Source of the DNA: Paenibacillus sp. MSJ-34
GTDB lineage: Bacteria; Bacillota; Bacilli; Paenibacillales; Paenibacillaceae
Direction: 5' to 3'
Length of the DNA stretch: 64,000 nt
Assembly: GCF_018918005.1 (NCBI RefSeq)
Contig: NZ_JAHLPR010000033.1
Span: 19,447-83,446, forward strand
Shown: piece by piece, positions 43,519-51,738 of the stretch
How positions within the stretch are numbered: position 1 is the stretch's first letter
How the letters are laid out: the number at the start of each line of letters is the position of its first letter
Position numbers and translations under genes: made by a program
The notes under the pieces: model-generated
What the model was told of the DNA's origin: nothing
Seen by the model: only the letters and a program-made list of their open reading frames with translations
Databases searched by the model: none

Positions 43519-43827
43519 GTGGACAACGATCAGAGCCCCAAAATCGGTCAAATCGTTAAAATATTGCGAGGCCGGGACGCCGGACAGTACGCCGTCATCG
43601 TCGGTATCGCGGATTCGCGGTTCGTCTATGTGGCGGACGGCGACAAGCGGAAGTTTGACGGGCCGAAGAAGAAAAACTTGATTCATCTGGAATTGCAGCA
43701 AACGATCAGCAGTGAAGTTGTAAACAGTTTAAACGAGAGCGGTCGGGTCACGAACGGGAAATTGCGGTTCGCGTTATCCAAATTTGCCGAAACCGCCGCA
43801 TTGCATGCTGAGAAGAAAGGAGAATGA
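43519..43827 (+). CDS. KOW-domain RNA-binding protein (L14e-like)
   Basis: 102-residue small protein with one KOW/L14e-type motif near the N-terminus ([23 protein letters not shown]). Proteins of this type sit between map and infA in many Bacilli; the function is not established. GTG 43519 is preferred because TAGGTGAT lies 8 nt upstream in register with the anti-Shine-Dalgarno; ATG 43513 and GTG 43510 overlap that site. Confidence 0.85.
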   Translation: MDNDQSPKIGQIVKILRGRDAGQYAVIVGIADSRFVYVADGDKRKFDGPKKKNLIHLELQQTISSEVVNSLNESGRVTNGKLRFALSKFAETAALHAEKKGE

Positions 43828-43829
43828 CT

Positions 43830-44045
43830 GTGGCTAAAGAAGATGTCATTGAAGTGGAAGGTACGGTTATCGAACCACTGCCCAATGCGATGTTCAAGGT
43901 TGAACTTGAGAATGGTCATCAAATTCTTGCCCATGTTTCCGGAAAGCTGCGAATGCACTTCATTCGTATTCTAACGGGTGACAAAGTGGTCGTTCAGTTA
44001 TCACCTTATGATTTAACCAGAGGGCGCATAACGTACAGAAAATAG
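43830..44045 (+). CDS. infA: translation initiation factor IF-1
   Basis: 71-residue OB-fold factor blocking the 30S A site during initiation. [19 protein letters not shown] and the end [14 protein letters not shown] are standard. GTG 43830 (MAKEDV) matches the family and lies 7 nt after AAAGGAG; ATG 43824 is too close to that site. Confidence 0.96.
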   Translation: MAKEDVIEVEGTVIEPLPNAMFKVELENGHQILAHVSGKLRMHFIRILTGDKVVVQLSPYDLTRGRITYRK

Positions 44046-44134
44046 ATGCTAGACGTTTAACACTTGAGGTGACGAGCCTTATCGGACGGCGAATGCCGGA
44101 TCGGACCGCATCTCGCCTCGTATACAGGAGGTAA

Positions 44135-44254
<120 letters not shown>

Positions 44255-44274
44255 GAAGGGGGTGTAGCGTAATT

Positions 44275-44643
44275 ATGGCTCGTATAGCTGGTGTGGATTT
44301 GCCACGTGACAAACGCGTTGAGATCGCCTTAACTTATATTTTCGGAATCGGGAGAACGACTTCCCAGAAAATTTTGAGCACAACAGGCATCAATCCTGAT
44401 ACTCGCGTTCGCGATTTAACGGAAGACGAAGTGAGCAAGCTTCGTGAAACGATCGATAAAACGGTTAAGGTTGAAGGTGACCTTCGCCGTGAAATTTCAT
44501 TGAATATTAAACGCTTGATTGAAATTGGATGTTATCGCGGTATCCGCCATCGTCGCGGTTTACCCGTTCGTGGACAACGTACAAAAACAAATGCTCGTAC
44601 ACGTAAAGGCCCTCGTCGTACTGTAGCGAATAAGAAAAAATAA
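44275..44643 (+). CDS. rpsM: 30S ribosomal protein S13
   Basis: 122-residue 30S head protein forming bridges with L5. [20 protein letters not shown] and the basic tail [15 protein letters not shown] are typical. GAAGGGGGTG is upstream. Confidence 0.97.
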   Translation: MARIAGVDLPRDKRVEIALTYIFGIGRTTSQKILSTTGINPDTRVRDLTEDEVSKLRETIDKTVKVEGDLRREISLNIKRLIEIGCYRGIRHRRGLPVRGQRTKTNARTRKGPRRTVANKKK

Positions 44644-44661
44644 TAAGGGGGGATAACTAGC

Positions 44662-45057
44662 ATGGCTAAAGCGAAAAAAGTCGTTCGTACAAAACGTCGT
44701 GACCGTAAAAATATCGAATCCGGTGTTGCGCATATTCGTTCAACATTCAACAATACGATCGTAACGATCACGGATCCGCACGGGAATGCGATTTCCTGGG
44801 CAAGCTCCGGCGGTCTTGGATTTAAAGGCTCCCGCAAAAGCACGCCATATGCAGCGCAAATGGCGGCTGAGACGGCTGCGAAAGCCGCTATGGAACATGG
44901 GATGAAGGCTGTTGAGGTTATGGTTAAAGGTCCGGGCGCAGGCCGCGAAGCAGCAATTCGCTCTTTGCAAGCAGCCGGCTTGGAAGTTAACTTGATCAAA
45001 GACGTTACTCCTATCCCGCATAACGGATGCCGTCCGCCAAAACGTCGTCGCGTCTAA
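44662..45057 (+). CDS. rpsK: 30S ribosomal protein S11
   Basis: 131-residue platform protein. [17 protein letters not shown] and the C-terminal [18 protein letters not shown] are diagnostic. AAGGGGGGAT precedes the ATG. Directly follows rpsM. Confidence 0.97.
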   Translation: MAKAKKVVRTKRRDRKNIESGVAHIRSTFNNTIVTITDPHGNAISWASSGGLGFKGSRKSTPYAAQMAAETAAKAAMEHGMKAVEVMVKGPGAGREAAIRSLQAAGLEVNLIKDVTPIPHNGCRPPKRRRV

Positions 45058-45072
45058 TGAGACATCTCATTG

Positions 45073-45081
45073 TGGTATAAT
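45073..45081 (+). promoter_or_regulatory. extended -10 promoter before rpoA
   Basis: TGG followed by a perfect TATAAT (45076-45081), 101 nt before rpoA. The -35 position is poor (TCTAAT), which extended -10 promoters tolerate. May boost rpoA-rplQ within the supercluster. Confidence 0.55.
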
Positions 45082-45181
45082 TTACCTGCAACTTGTGAAT
45101 AATGGTTGTTTAGGCATACTGCATGAATCGACTGAATAAAAGGTTTCAAACGGAGCGACGTTTTGAAGGAGGGTTATTTCA

Positions 45182-46126
45182 GTGATTGAAATCGAAAAGC
45201 CGAAAATAGAAACCGTAGACGTTAACGAGTTAGGCACCTACGGGAAATTCGTTGTTGAACCGCTCGAACGCGGTTATGGGACGACGCTGGGCAACTCGTT
45301 GCGCCGTATATTGCTCTCTTCATTGCCGGGCGCGGCAGTTACTTCCGTCCAAATTGACGGCGTTCTGCACGAGTTCTCCACGATTCCCGGCGTAATCGAA
45401 GACGTAACGGAAATTATTCTAAACCTGAAAGGCCTATCGCTTAAAATTCATTCCGACGAAGAGAAAGTGTTGGAAATCGATGCAGAAGGCGAAGGCGTTG
45501 TTACGGCAGGCGATATTCGGGCGGATAGCGATGTCGAGATCTTGAACCCGGATCTTCATATTGCGACGCTTTCCCAAGGTTCAAGATTGCATATGCGCAT
45601 TTTCGCGAACCGGGGTCGCGGTTTCGTGCTGGCGGACCGCAACAAGTCGGAGGATCAACCGATCGGCGTCATTCCCGTCGATTCGATCTATACGCCAATT
45701 GCACGCGTGAACTACGGTGTAGAAAATACTCGTGTCGGTCAAGTGACGAACTATGATAAACTAACCCTCGAAGTATGGACCGACGGAAGCATTCGGCCGG
45801 AAGAAGCGGTGAGCCTCGGCGCCAAAATCTTGACAGAGCATTTGATGCTGTTCGTAGGTTTGACCGATGAGGCGAAAGACGCGGAAATCATGGTCGAAAA
45901 AGAAGAAGACAAAAAAGAAAAAGTGCTCGAGATGACGATCGAAGAACTTGATCTTTCCGTTCGTTCCTACAACTGTCTCAAACGTGCGGGCATTAATACG
46001 GTACAAGAATTGATTACGAAAACCGAAGAAGATATGATGAAAGTTCGCAACCTCGGACGCAAATCTTTGGAGGAAGTTCAGGAGAAACTGGAAGAGCTCG
46101 GCTTGGGCTTGCGAATGGAAGACTAG
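45182..46126 (+). CDS. rpoA: DNA-directed RNA polymerase subunit alpha
   Basis: 314-residue alpha subunit. The N-terminal dimerisation domain includes [20 protein letters not shown]; the C-terminal domain (about 250-314), which contacts UP elements and activators, includes [17 protein letters not shown] and [15 protein letters not shown] start with GAAGGAGGG upstream. Confidence 0.97.
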   Translation: MIEIEKPKIETVDVNELGTYGKFVVEPLERGYGTTLGNSLRRILLSSLPGAAVTSVQIDGVLHEFSTIPGVIEDVTEIILNLKGLSLKIHSDEEKVLEIDAEGEGVVTAGDIRADSDVEILNPDLHIATLSQGSRLHMRIFANRGRGFVLADRNKSEDQPIGVIPVDSIYTPIARVNYGVENTRVGQVTNYDKLTLEVWTDGSIRPEEAVSLGAKILTEHLMLFVGLTDEAKDAEIMVEKEEDKKEKVLEMTIEELDLSVRSYNCLKRAGINTVQELITKTEEDMMKVRNLGRKSLEEVQEKLEELGLGLRMED

Positions 46127-46156
46127 TTATATCTGCTAGCGAAGGAGGGGAAAGAC

Positions 46157-46522
46157 ATGGCATATCAAAAATTGGGTCGTGACTCAAGCGCACGCAAAGC
46201 TTTGTTCCGTGACTTGGTAACCGACTTGTTCTTATATGAGCGCATTCAGACGACGGAAGCGAAAGCGAAAGAAGTTCGTTCCATCGCTGAAAAGCTGATC
46301 ACGCTTGCGAAACGCGGAGATCTTCACGCGCGTCGTCAAGTGGCGGCATTCGTGCGCCGCGAAACGGTTAACGGTGAGCAAGATGCAATCCAAAAATTGT
46401 TTTCTGAATTGGCCACTCGTTACTCGGAGCGTCCAGGTGGATACACTCGTATTCTAAAACTGGGGCCTCGTCGCGGTGACTCAGCTCCTATGGTTTATTT
46501 AGAATTAGTGGATCGCGCTTAA
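46157..46522 (+). CDS. rplQ: 50S ribosomal protein L17
   Basis: 121-residue tunnel-exit protein. [16 protein letters not shown] and [19 protein letters not shown] match the family. GAAGGAGG precedes the ATG. Last gene of the alpha operon; the ECF transporter genes that follow it in Bacillus are not here. Confidence 0.97.
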   Translation: MAYQKLGRDSSARKALFRDLVTDLFLYERIQTTEAKAKEVRSIAEKLITLAKRGDLHARRQVAAFVRRETVNGEQDAIQKLFSELATRYSERPGGYTRILKLGPRRGDSAPMVYLELVDRA

Positions 46523-46534
46523 TTGACCTTATGA

Positions 46535-46580
46535 GAAAGGGTGGACAGAATCTTCGGATTCTGAACAAGCCCTTTTTTCT
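46535..46580 (+). terminator. terminator of the alpha operon
   Basis: CAGAATC-TTCG-GATTCTG forms a UUCG-capped perfect stem, extended by AAGGG/CCCTT, then TTTTTTCTTTT. It ends the S10-spc-alpha transcript before truA. Confidence 0.88.
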
Positions 46581-46635
46581 TTTGAGCGCATGATTTGAAA
46601 AGCAAGTTTTGTAGAAGGATTTCGGGAGGGGACGA

Positions 46636-47421
46636 ATGCGGAACATCTGTATGGTTGTAAGTTATGACGGCACGGGATATTACGGCTTTCAGACGCAGCC
46701 GGGACACAATACGATACAGGACAAAATCGAAGCGGCCATCTTGTCGTTGACGGGGGAAACGGTCAAAATTATCTCCTCGGGACGCACGGATGCCGGCGTA
46801 CACGCTTACGGACAAGTCTTCAATTTCGCTACGCATTCCTCCATCCCGCTGGAACGCTGGAGTTTGGCGCTCAACACGCGCCTGCCGAAAGACATCGTCA
46901 TTCGTTCGGCGAGGGAAGTGCCGCCGGACTTTCATGCGCGCAGATCCGCCAAACGGAAAACGTACCGGTACACGATCAACGCCAACCAATTTCCGGACGT
47001 CTTTCACCGGCATTTTCAATTTCATCATCCGACCAAGCTGGACGTCGAAGAAATGCGCAAGGCGCTCGCGCATGTCGTCGGCACGTATGACTATACTTCG
47101 TTCGCTTCCCGCAAATCGACGAAAGCAAGCCATGTGCGAACGATATACGAAGCCTGGATCGAACAGGATCTGAGCGGCGCCGTTCCGGGGACGAGGGATC
47201 AAGGCGTTCTTCATACGTATATGACGGGGAACGGATTTTTGCATAACATGGTACGCATCATTATGGGGACGCTGCTGCGCGTCGGACAAGGCAAGCTTGG
47301 GAGCGAAGAGATTCCCCGGATATTGGCGGCCAAGGACCGGTCGGCCGCAGGGCCGACGGCCGTTGCGCACGGGCTCGCGCTGTGGGATGTGGCATACGAT
47401 TTCGACTCCGTCGAACGGTGA
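46636..47421 (+). CDS. truA: tRNA pseudouridine(38-40) synthase
   Basis: 261-residue enzyme isomerising uridines 38-40 in the tRNA anticodon arm. The catalytic Asp lies in SSGRTDAGVHAYGQ. VSYDGTGYYGFQ at the N-terminus and GNGFLHNMVRIIMGTLL near the C-terminus are diagnostic. CGGGAGGGG is the ribosome site. Confidence 0.96.
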   Translation: MRNICMVVSYDGTGYYGFQTQPGHNTIQDKIEAAILSLTGETVKIISSGRTDAGVHAYGQVFNFATHSSIPLERWSLALNTRLPKDIVIRSAREVPPDFHARRSAKRKTYRYTINANQFPDVFHRHFQFHHPTKLDVEEMRKALAHVVGTYDYTSFASRKSTKASHVRTIYEAWIEQDLSGAVPGTRDQGVLHTYMTGNGFLHNMVRIIMGTLLRVGQGKLGSEEIPRILAAKDRSAAGPTAVAHGLALWDVAYDFDSVER

Positions 47422-47450
47422 AAAAAATGTGATGGAATCTTTGAAAAACC

Positions 47451-47479
47451 TTGCGGTTTAGGGCGTAATATTGTAAAAT
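47451..47479 (+). promoter_or_regulatory. promoter of rplM-rpsI
   Basis: TTGCGG (47451-47456), 17-nt spacer and TAAAAT (47474-47479). Transcription would start at about 47486, exactly at the foot of the L13 leader hairpin. Confidence 0.75.
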
Positions 47480-47486
47480 ATAACTT

Positions 47487-47530
47487 GTGCTTTCTTAATG
47501 GCTTTCCCACAGCCCCCAATCAAGAAACAC
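47487..47530 (+). promoter_or_regulatory. ribosomal protein L13 leader
   Basis: GTGCTTTCTT pairs with AAGAAACAC (one bulged C), enclosing a second stem GGCT/AGCC at 47500-47514. Position ahead of rplM-rpsI and the two-stem design fit the Firmicute L13 leader, thought to mediate feedback by L13. Confidence 0.7.
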
Positions 47531-47616
47531 AATTGACGTATTTTTTAAACGAACAGAATTTGAATGAACGAAGATAAATCGGAAAATGCTTTCGACGAAT
47601 TAAGGAGGATCTTTTC

Positions 47617-48054
47617 ATGCGTACCACATATATGGCGAAGCCAAACGAAGTTGAGCGCAAATGGTACATCATCGATGCGGAAGGCAAAACGCTCGGTCGC
47701 TTGGCGACGGAAGCTGCAAGCCTGATCCGCGGCAAACATAAGCCTCAATTTACTCCACATGTTGATACTGGAGATTTCGTAGTTATTATTAATGCAGACA
47801 AAATTGTCTTAACAGGCAAAAAGCTGCAAAACAAAATGTACTATCGTCACTCCCATTATCCTGGCGGTTTGAAAGTGACGTCTGCTCAAGAAATGTTGAA
47901 CAAAAAACCGGAAAGAATGGTGGAATTGGCTGTACACGGCATGCTTCCTAAAAATCGTTTAGGCGAGAAAATGAAGCTGAAATTGAAAGTTTATGCCGGT
48001 TCGGAGCATCCACACCAAGCACAACAACCTGAAGTTTACGAACTTCGCGGATAA
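47617..48054 (+). CDS. rplM: 50S ribosomal protein L13
   Basis: 145-residue early-assembly protein. [20 protein letters not shown] gives the long Bacillus-type start with TAAGGAGG 10 nt upstream; [20 protein letters not shown] and [16 protein letters not shown] are diagnostic. Proposed ligand of the upstream leader. Confidence 0.97.
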   Translation: MRTTYMAKPNEVERKWYIIDAEGKTLGRLATEAASLIRGKHKPQFTPHVDTGDFVVIINADKIVLTGKKLQNKMYYRHSHYPGGLKVTSAQEMLNKKPERMVELAVHGMLPKNRLGEKMKLKLKVYAGSEHPHQAQQPEVYELRG

Positions 48055-48074
48055 TTATAAGGGAGGACAGTTTC

Positions 48075-48467
48075 ATGGCTCAAGTACAATACTATGGGAC
48101 AGGTCGTCGTAAACATTCGGTAGCTCGTGTTCGCCTTGTACCGGGTGAAGGACGCATCTTGATCAATAAACGTGATATTAACGAATATTTCGGTTTGGAA
48201 ACTCTCAAACTGATCGTCAAACAACCTTTGACTTTGACGGAAACATTGGCAAAATACGATGTTCTTGTCAATACGCATGGCGGAGGCTTCTCCGGCCAAG
48301 CGGGCGCAATTCGCCACGGCATTTCCCGCGCTTTGCTCAAAGCGGATCCGGAATTCCGTCCATCTTTGAAAAAAGCCGGTTTCTTGACGCGCGACCCTCG
48401 TATGAAAGAACGTAAAAAATACGGTCTTAAAGCGGCTCGCCGCGCGCCACAATTCTCGAAACGTTAA
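48075..48467 (+). CDS. rpsI: 30S ribosomal protein S9
   Basis: 130-residue 30S head protein whose C-terminal tail (RAPQFSKR) reaches the P-site t[20 protein letters not shown] is typical. AAGGGAGGAC precedes the start. Confidence 0.97.
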   Translation: MAQVQYYGTGRRKHSVARVRLVPGEGRILINKRDINEYFGLETLKLIVKQPLTLTETLAKYDVLVNTHGGGFSGQAGAIRHGISRALLKADPEFRPSLKKAGFLTRDPRMKERKKYGLKAARRAPQFSKR

Positions 48468-48490
48468 TATTCCTTGTGCATCAAGGATGC

Positions 48491-48527
48491 AAAGCCTCTG
48501 GCCTCATTGGTCAGGGGCTTTTGTTTT
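48491..48527 (+). terminator. terminator of rplM-rpsI
   Basis: AAGCCTCTGGCC pairs with GGTCAGGGGCTT around TCATT, followed by TTGTTTT. Confidence 0.88.
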
Positions 48528-48621
48528 GCCTCTAGGAGGGGTAACACCAATTTAGAGTTTTTTTCTTTTTTTCGAACCGTTCCTTTAGTTGTGCAGATAT
48601 ATCAGTGAAGGGGGAGGGAAT

Positions 48622-49152
48622 ATGGCAGTTGATCCGCAGGAGGTAGAGCGATTGGTATATGCGTACGGTAGCCGTGTTTACACTTTCTGCCGAAAGTTGA
48701 CATGGAGCCAAGCTGACGCAGACGATTTGTATCAGCAGACCTTTCTCCGTGTACTCAATATGTCTCAACAAATTGATCAAGCGAATAATCCGGCCGGATT
48801 ATTAATGGCAGTGGCAGCGAGGATCTGGCATGACGAACGTAAAAAATATGCCCGAAGACAAAGAATTGCTCCCATCCAAGATGATGGTTCCGGTGAGTTA
48901 AACAATGTATCCAGTGCAATATTGACGGATCACGAATTCGAAGAAAAGCAGCGCAATAAGGAAGTGAGAAAGGCTGTTCAGGATTTGCCGGAAAAACTGC
49001 GTGTACCCATTTTATTGTATTACATGAGTGACTTGCCAGTACATGAGATTGCAAAAACTCTTCGAATTCCGGAAGGTACGGTAAAGAGCCGATTACATCA
49101 AGCGCGTGAGAAACTAAAAAAAGAATTGGGGGGGTCACAGTATGACGGATGA
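48622..49152 (+). CDS. ECF-family RNA polymerase sigma factor (SigY-like)
   Basis: 176-residue group 4 sigma factor. Region 2 (about 8-75: YAYGSRVYTFCRKLTWSQADADDLYQQTF) and region 4 (about 112-165: AVQDLPEKLRVPILLYYMSDLPV, then IPEGTVKSRLHQAREKL) are clear. ATG 48622 follows GAAGGGGGAGGG. The following two genes resemble YxlC and YxlE of the Bacillus sigY operon, so the three form a sigma/negative-regulator module. The block looks more AT-rich than its neighbours. A CGAACCGTT word at 48572-48580 might be an ECF -35 but I see no CGTC-type -10. Confidence 0.85.
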   Translation: MAVDPQEVERLVYAYGSRVYTFCRKLTWSQADADDLYQQTFLRVLNMSQQIDQANNPAGLLMAVAARIWHDERKKYARRQRIAPIQDDGSGELNNVSSAILTDHEFEEKQRNKEVRKAVQDLPEKLRVPILLYYMSDLPVHEIAKTLRIPEGTVKSRLHQAREKLKKELGGSQYDG

Positions 49153-49480
49153 ACTTTTTTTGGAAGATGATGTGGACGATCTGATACGGAGTTCGTTATT
49201 AACGGAAGAAACACCTCATCCGGCTATACAGGCTGCGCTTATTCATAAGATACACAGTCAGGAATCAAGTATGAACATACCATGGTGGTTGCTTGCTGTG
49301 ATTGGTGGAATGCAAACAGTGGCTATTGTTGCAGTGATTTGTTTTCTTCTGCCCGGCTCATTGATTTCGTATTTGGCTATCATTTTTGGAAGTAGTTTGA
49401 TCCTTTGCGCTAGCGTGCTGTCAGGTTTCGTTGGAAAGGCATGGACGAGAAAGGATGTTGATTATTCATGTGGATCGTAA
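49142..49480 (+). CDS. two-helix membrane protein, putative anti-sigma (YxlC-like)
   Basis: 112 residues. The acidic cytoplasmic N-terminus (LFLEDDVDDLIRSSLLTEET) is followed by two transmembrane helices (about 47-69 and 74-97). No zinc-binding anti-sigma HxxxCxxC motif. Its start overlaps the sigma gene end by 11 nt, implying coupled translation. Position and topology resemble Bacillus YxlC, a negative regulator of SigY; sequence homology could not be tested. Confidence 0.65.
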   Translation: MTDELFLEDDVDDLIRSSLLTEETPHPAIQAALIHKIHSQESSMNIPWWLLAVIGGMQTVAIVAVICFLLPGSLISYLAIIFGSSLILCASVLSGFVGKAWTRKDVDYSCGS

Positions 49481-50205
49481 TGGGATTGGCCGGAGTAGTT
49501 TTGCTGCTCGTTGTAATGGCAATGGTCGGTTTAGGAATCTGGACATATCGCGATGCAAAATCACGCGGGCTTGAAGCAAGGATGTGGACTTTAATTGTGG
49601 TGCTGGTTCCCAACTTTATAGGACTGTTGCTGTATTTACTTATTGGACGCAAACAGCAACAAACATTATGTCCTTCGTGTGGATTTAAGACGCAGCAAGG
49701 AAAACCCTATTGCTCAAGTTGTGGCGCTGCCATGACACAAGGAGGGGGATCATTGGCTACATCAAAAAACAATAGCAAAAAGCCGCTGATTTTTGCGTGT
49801 ACATGTGTCGCATTGACATTTATTTTAATGCTTTTCACTTCTGTTGCTAGTGTTTACGTACAGCCAGAAAAGTTTTCATCCCCAAATATTTCTGTTGGCC
49901 AGAATGAAACGAGGGTGCCAGGTGTTTGGAAGTTGTCCTTCTGGTACTTTGACGGGGAGAAAAGTCGGGCCATAGTCATGAAAAATCGAGCTCCAAGCGC
50001 TCTGAACGTCAGTGCTGAAGTTGAAAAGGGAACATTGGAAATGGGCATTAGCGTGGATGGCAAAGAAGAAAAACGTATTTCGCTCAATCATATAGATTCA
50101 AACTATGTTTGGGATTTGAGCCATTATCCAGAAAACAGCAGAGTTGTACTGCGTCTATATGGGGATGCAGCTAAAGGAAAAGTGAACATAAATTGGAATG
50201 ATTAG
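49468..50205 (+). CDS. membrane protein with PLDc_N helices, zinc ribbon and exported C-terminal domain (YxlE-like fusion)
   Basis: 245 residues. The first 60 match the PLDc_N/YxlE two-helix module (IWTYRDAKSRG, VVLVPNFIGLLLYLLIGRK). A zinc ribbon follows (CPSCG...YCSSCG, about 68-86), then a third transmembrane helix (about 104-128) and about 115 probably extracytoplasmic residues rich in beta-strand-like sequence. YxlE alone is about 60 residues, so this is a large extension. Overlaps the preceding gene by 13 nt. Confidence 0.7.
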   Translation: MWIVMGLAGVVLLLVVMAMVGLGIWTYRDAKSRGLEARMWTLIVVLVPNFIGLLLYLLIGRKQQQTLCPSCGFKTQQGKPYCSSCGAAMTQGGGSLATSKNNSKKPLIFACTCVALTFILMLFTSVASVYVQPEKFSSPNISVGQNETRVPGVWKLSFWYFDGEKSRAIVMKNRAPSALNVSAEVEKGTLEMGISVDGKEEKRISLNHIDSNYVWDLSHYPENSRVVLRLYGDAAKGKVNINWND

Positions 50206-50234
50206 GGGTATCGACAAGTTAATGCATAAACTAT

Positions 50235-50314
50235 GGAACCGCCGCATACCGAACGGTACGTCCGGTGGCGTGGAGAGTCCGGCTACTCAATGAATGGGTA
50301 GCCTCCTACCCGAT
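50235..50314 (+). mobile_element. orphan group II intron 3' end (domains V and VI)
   Basis: GGAACCGCCGCATACCGAAC begins a domain V-like hairpin: CCGCCG/CGGTGG lower stem, UACC-GAAC-GGUA cap. It is followed by GTGGAGAG and a domain VI-like hairpin GGCTAC/GTAGCC, then TCCTACCCGAT, close to the 3' terminus of bacterial group II introns. No reverse transcriptase frame or other intron domains lie upstream, so this is a degraded relic. Confidence 0.7.
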
Positions 50315-50490
50315 TGCGCTATAGCCTGGTTTGCTTCGCCCGCCCTTTGTCGATATCCCTCTCATTCAGAAAGACGGTTTCGGGACGGGGCGGCCATCCT
50401 CTGTTTGTACGGTCCGCTGGGCCCGCTGGCCGATTTCGGGCCCTGGCATGACGTGATTGTAACGATCTTCTCAGCCGCCGCGCTCAACCC
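50315..50490. other. intergenic, no gene seen
   Basis: GC-rich unassigned sequence between the intron remnant and the palindrome array. Short open frames here lack ribosome sites. Confidence 0.5.
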
Positions 50491-50491
50491 C

Positions 50492-50674
50492 ATTGGATTT
50501 CGTCCAATAGAATGTCCCTTCCGACTCTGAGAACGGTATTTCATTGGAAAACATCCAATGAAATCTTCGCAAACATACCCAAATGGCGCGAAATGAGGAG
50601 AATCCGTTGGATATTTTCCAATCCAGGCGCATCCCCATCCATAAAACAGCAAATTTCACTGGACTTTTTCCAAT
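50492..50674. repeat. second ATTGGA-N5-TCCAAT palindrome array (four units)
   Basis: Palindromes start at 50492, 50543, 50606 and 50658 (the last two degenerate in the left arm: GTTGGA, ACTGGA). Steps 51, 63 and 52 bp reproduce the 52-63-52 order of the first three steps of the array at 27624. Spacer sequences differ between the arrays. Confidence 0.8.
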
Positions 50675-50859
50675 GGGCAACTATTCATAGACTCGAACAC
50701 CGCCCTTCCCGTTCCTTCGTTACCACCCCGCCTGTGACCTTCATTCGTTCTGAACGAAAGGTATATCGGTCGAAACATATTTTTTGCCTTATCCTTTTTC
50801 ACATTTTGGGCGAATGCCGAATACGTATGAAGAGGAGGTAGCGAAATTTGCGGCAAGCA

Positions 50860-50887
50860 TTGACATCTTTTTGGAAAGATTTATAAT
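50860..50887 (+). promoter_or_regulatory. promoter of cysH-sat
   Basis: Perfect TTGACA (50860-50865), 16-nt spacer, perfect TATAAT (50882-50887). The leader to cysH is about 130 nt. No S-box (SAM riboswitch) core is visible, unlike Bacillus cysH; an AT-rich TAGAATACTAGGATATA word near 50907 could be an operator. Confidence 0.8.
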
Positions 50888-51022
50888 AAAGGTAATAATT
50901 CGCATTAGAATACTAGGATATAAACGAGACGTCGCGAAAACGGTGAAACATGCTTCAAAGCAAATTTTGCGAGAGGCCGTTCGGGGAAGCATCGCTCATC
51001 AACTTTAAGGAGGAGAGTTCAC

Positions 51023-51715
51023 ATGAATTTGATGGAAAAAGAACGATTGGTCCGGGATAAGGCGGAGGAACTGGAACCCGCCTCGGCGGAAGCCGTCATC
51101 GAATGGGCGGTATCGGCCTTTTCGAACATTACGTTTGCATGCAGCTTCGGGGCGGAGGATGTCGTTATTGTCGATATGCTGCAAAAAATTAGCCCGAAGA
51201 CGGATATTTTTTATCTGGATACCGACTTTCACTTTGAAGAGACGTATGCCACTCGCGACCGATTGGCGAAGCGATATAATCTCGAATTCGTACGCGGCGT
51301 GCCGAAATTGACGCCGGAGCAGCAGGCGGAGCAATACGGGGACGAGCTGTGGAAGAGCGATCCCAATTTATGCTGCAACATACGTAAAGTTGTGCCATTG
51401 ACCGAGATTTTGTCCAAGTACGACGCCTGGATTACGGGAATTCGCCGCGACCAAGCGCCGACGCGTGCGAATGCGAAGAAGGTCGAGTACGATTACAAGT
51501 TCGGACTGATCAAGTTCAATCCGATTGCCGACTGGACGTCGGACGATGTGTGGAATTATATCCGCAAGCATGATGTGATTTATAATCCGCTTCACGACAA
51601 TAACTACCCCAGCATCGGCTGCAGCCATTGCACGCGGCAAGTGATGCCCGGCGAAGATCCGCGGGCTGGGCGCTGGTCCGGCAAGGAGAAGACGGAGTGC
51701 GGGTTGCATAAGTAA
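51023..51715 (+). CDS. cysH: adenylyl-sulfate (APS) reductase, CysH family
   Basis: 230-residue enzyme reducing activated sulfate to sulfite with thioredoxin. PAPS/APS-binding SFGAEDVVIVDM and TDIFYLDTDFHF are present. The cysteine pairs CCNIRKV and CSHC mark the [4Fe-4S] type that uses APS, and the catalytic Cys is in KTECGLH. No CysC (APS kinase) gene is near, consistent with APS use. AAGGAGGAG precedes the ATG. Confidence 0.94.
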   Translation: MNLMEKERLVRDKAEELEPASAEAVIEWAVSAFSNITFACSFGAEDVVIVDMLQKISPKTDIFYLDTDFHFEETYATRDRLAKRYNLEFVRGVPKLTPEQQAEQYGDELWKSDPNLCCNIRKVVPLTEILSKYDAWITGIRRDQAPTRANAKKVEYDYKFGLIKFNPIADWTSDDVWNYIRKHDVIYNPLHDNNYPSIGCSHCTRQVMPGEDPRAGRWSGKEKTECGLHK

Positions 51716-51738
51716 ACGAATAATAGGGGGAAACCGAT

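Noticed and set aside
48572..48598. Autoregulated ECF promoter before the sigma gene
   Set aside because: A GAACC word is present but no matching CGTC/CGTA -10 at 15-17 nt.
50700..50860. Gene in the region upstream of cysH
   Set aside because: Open frames here have no ribosome site followed by a plausible product; treated as non-coding.
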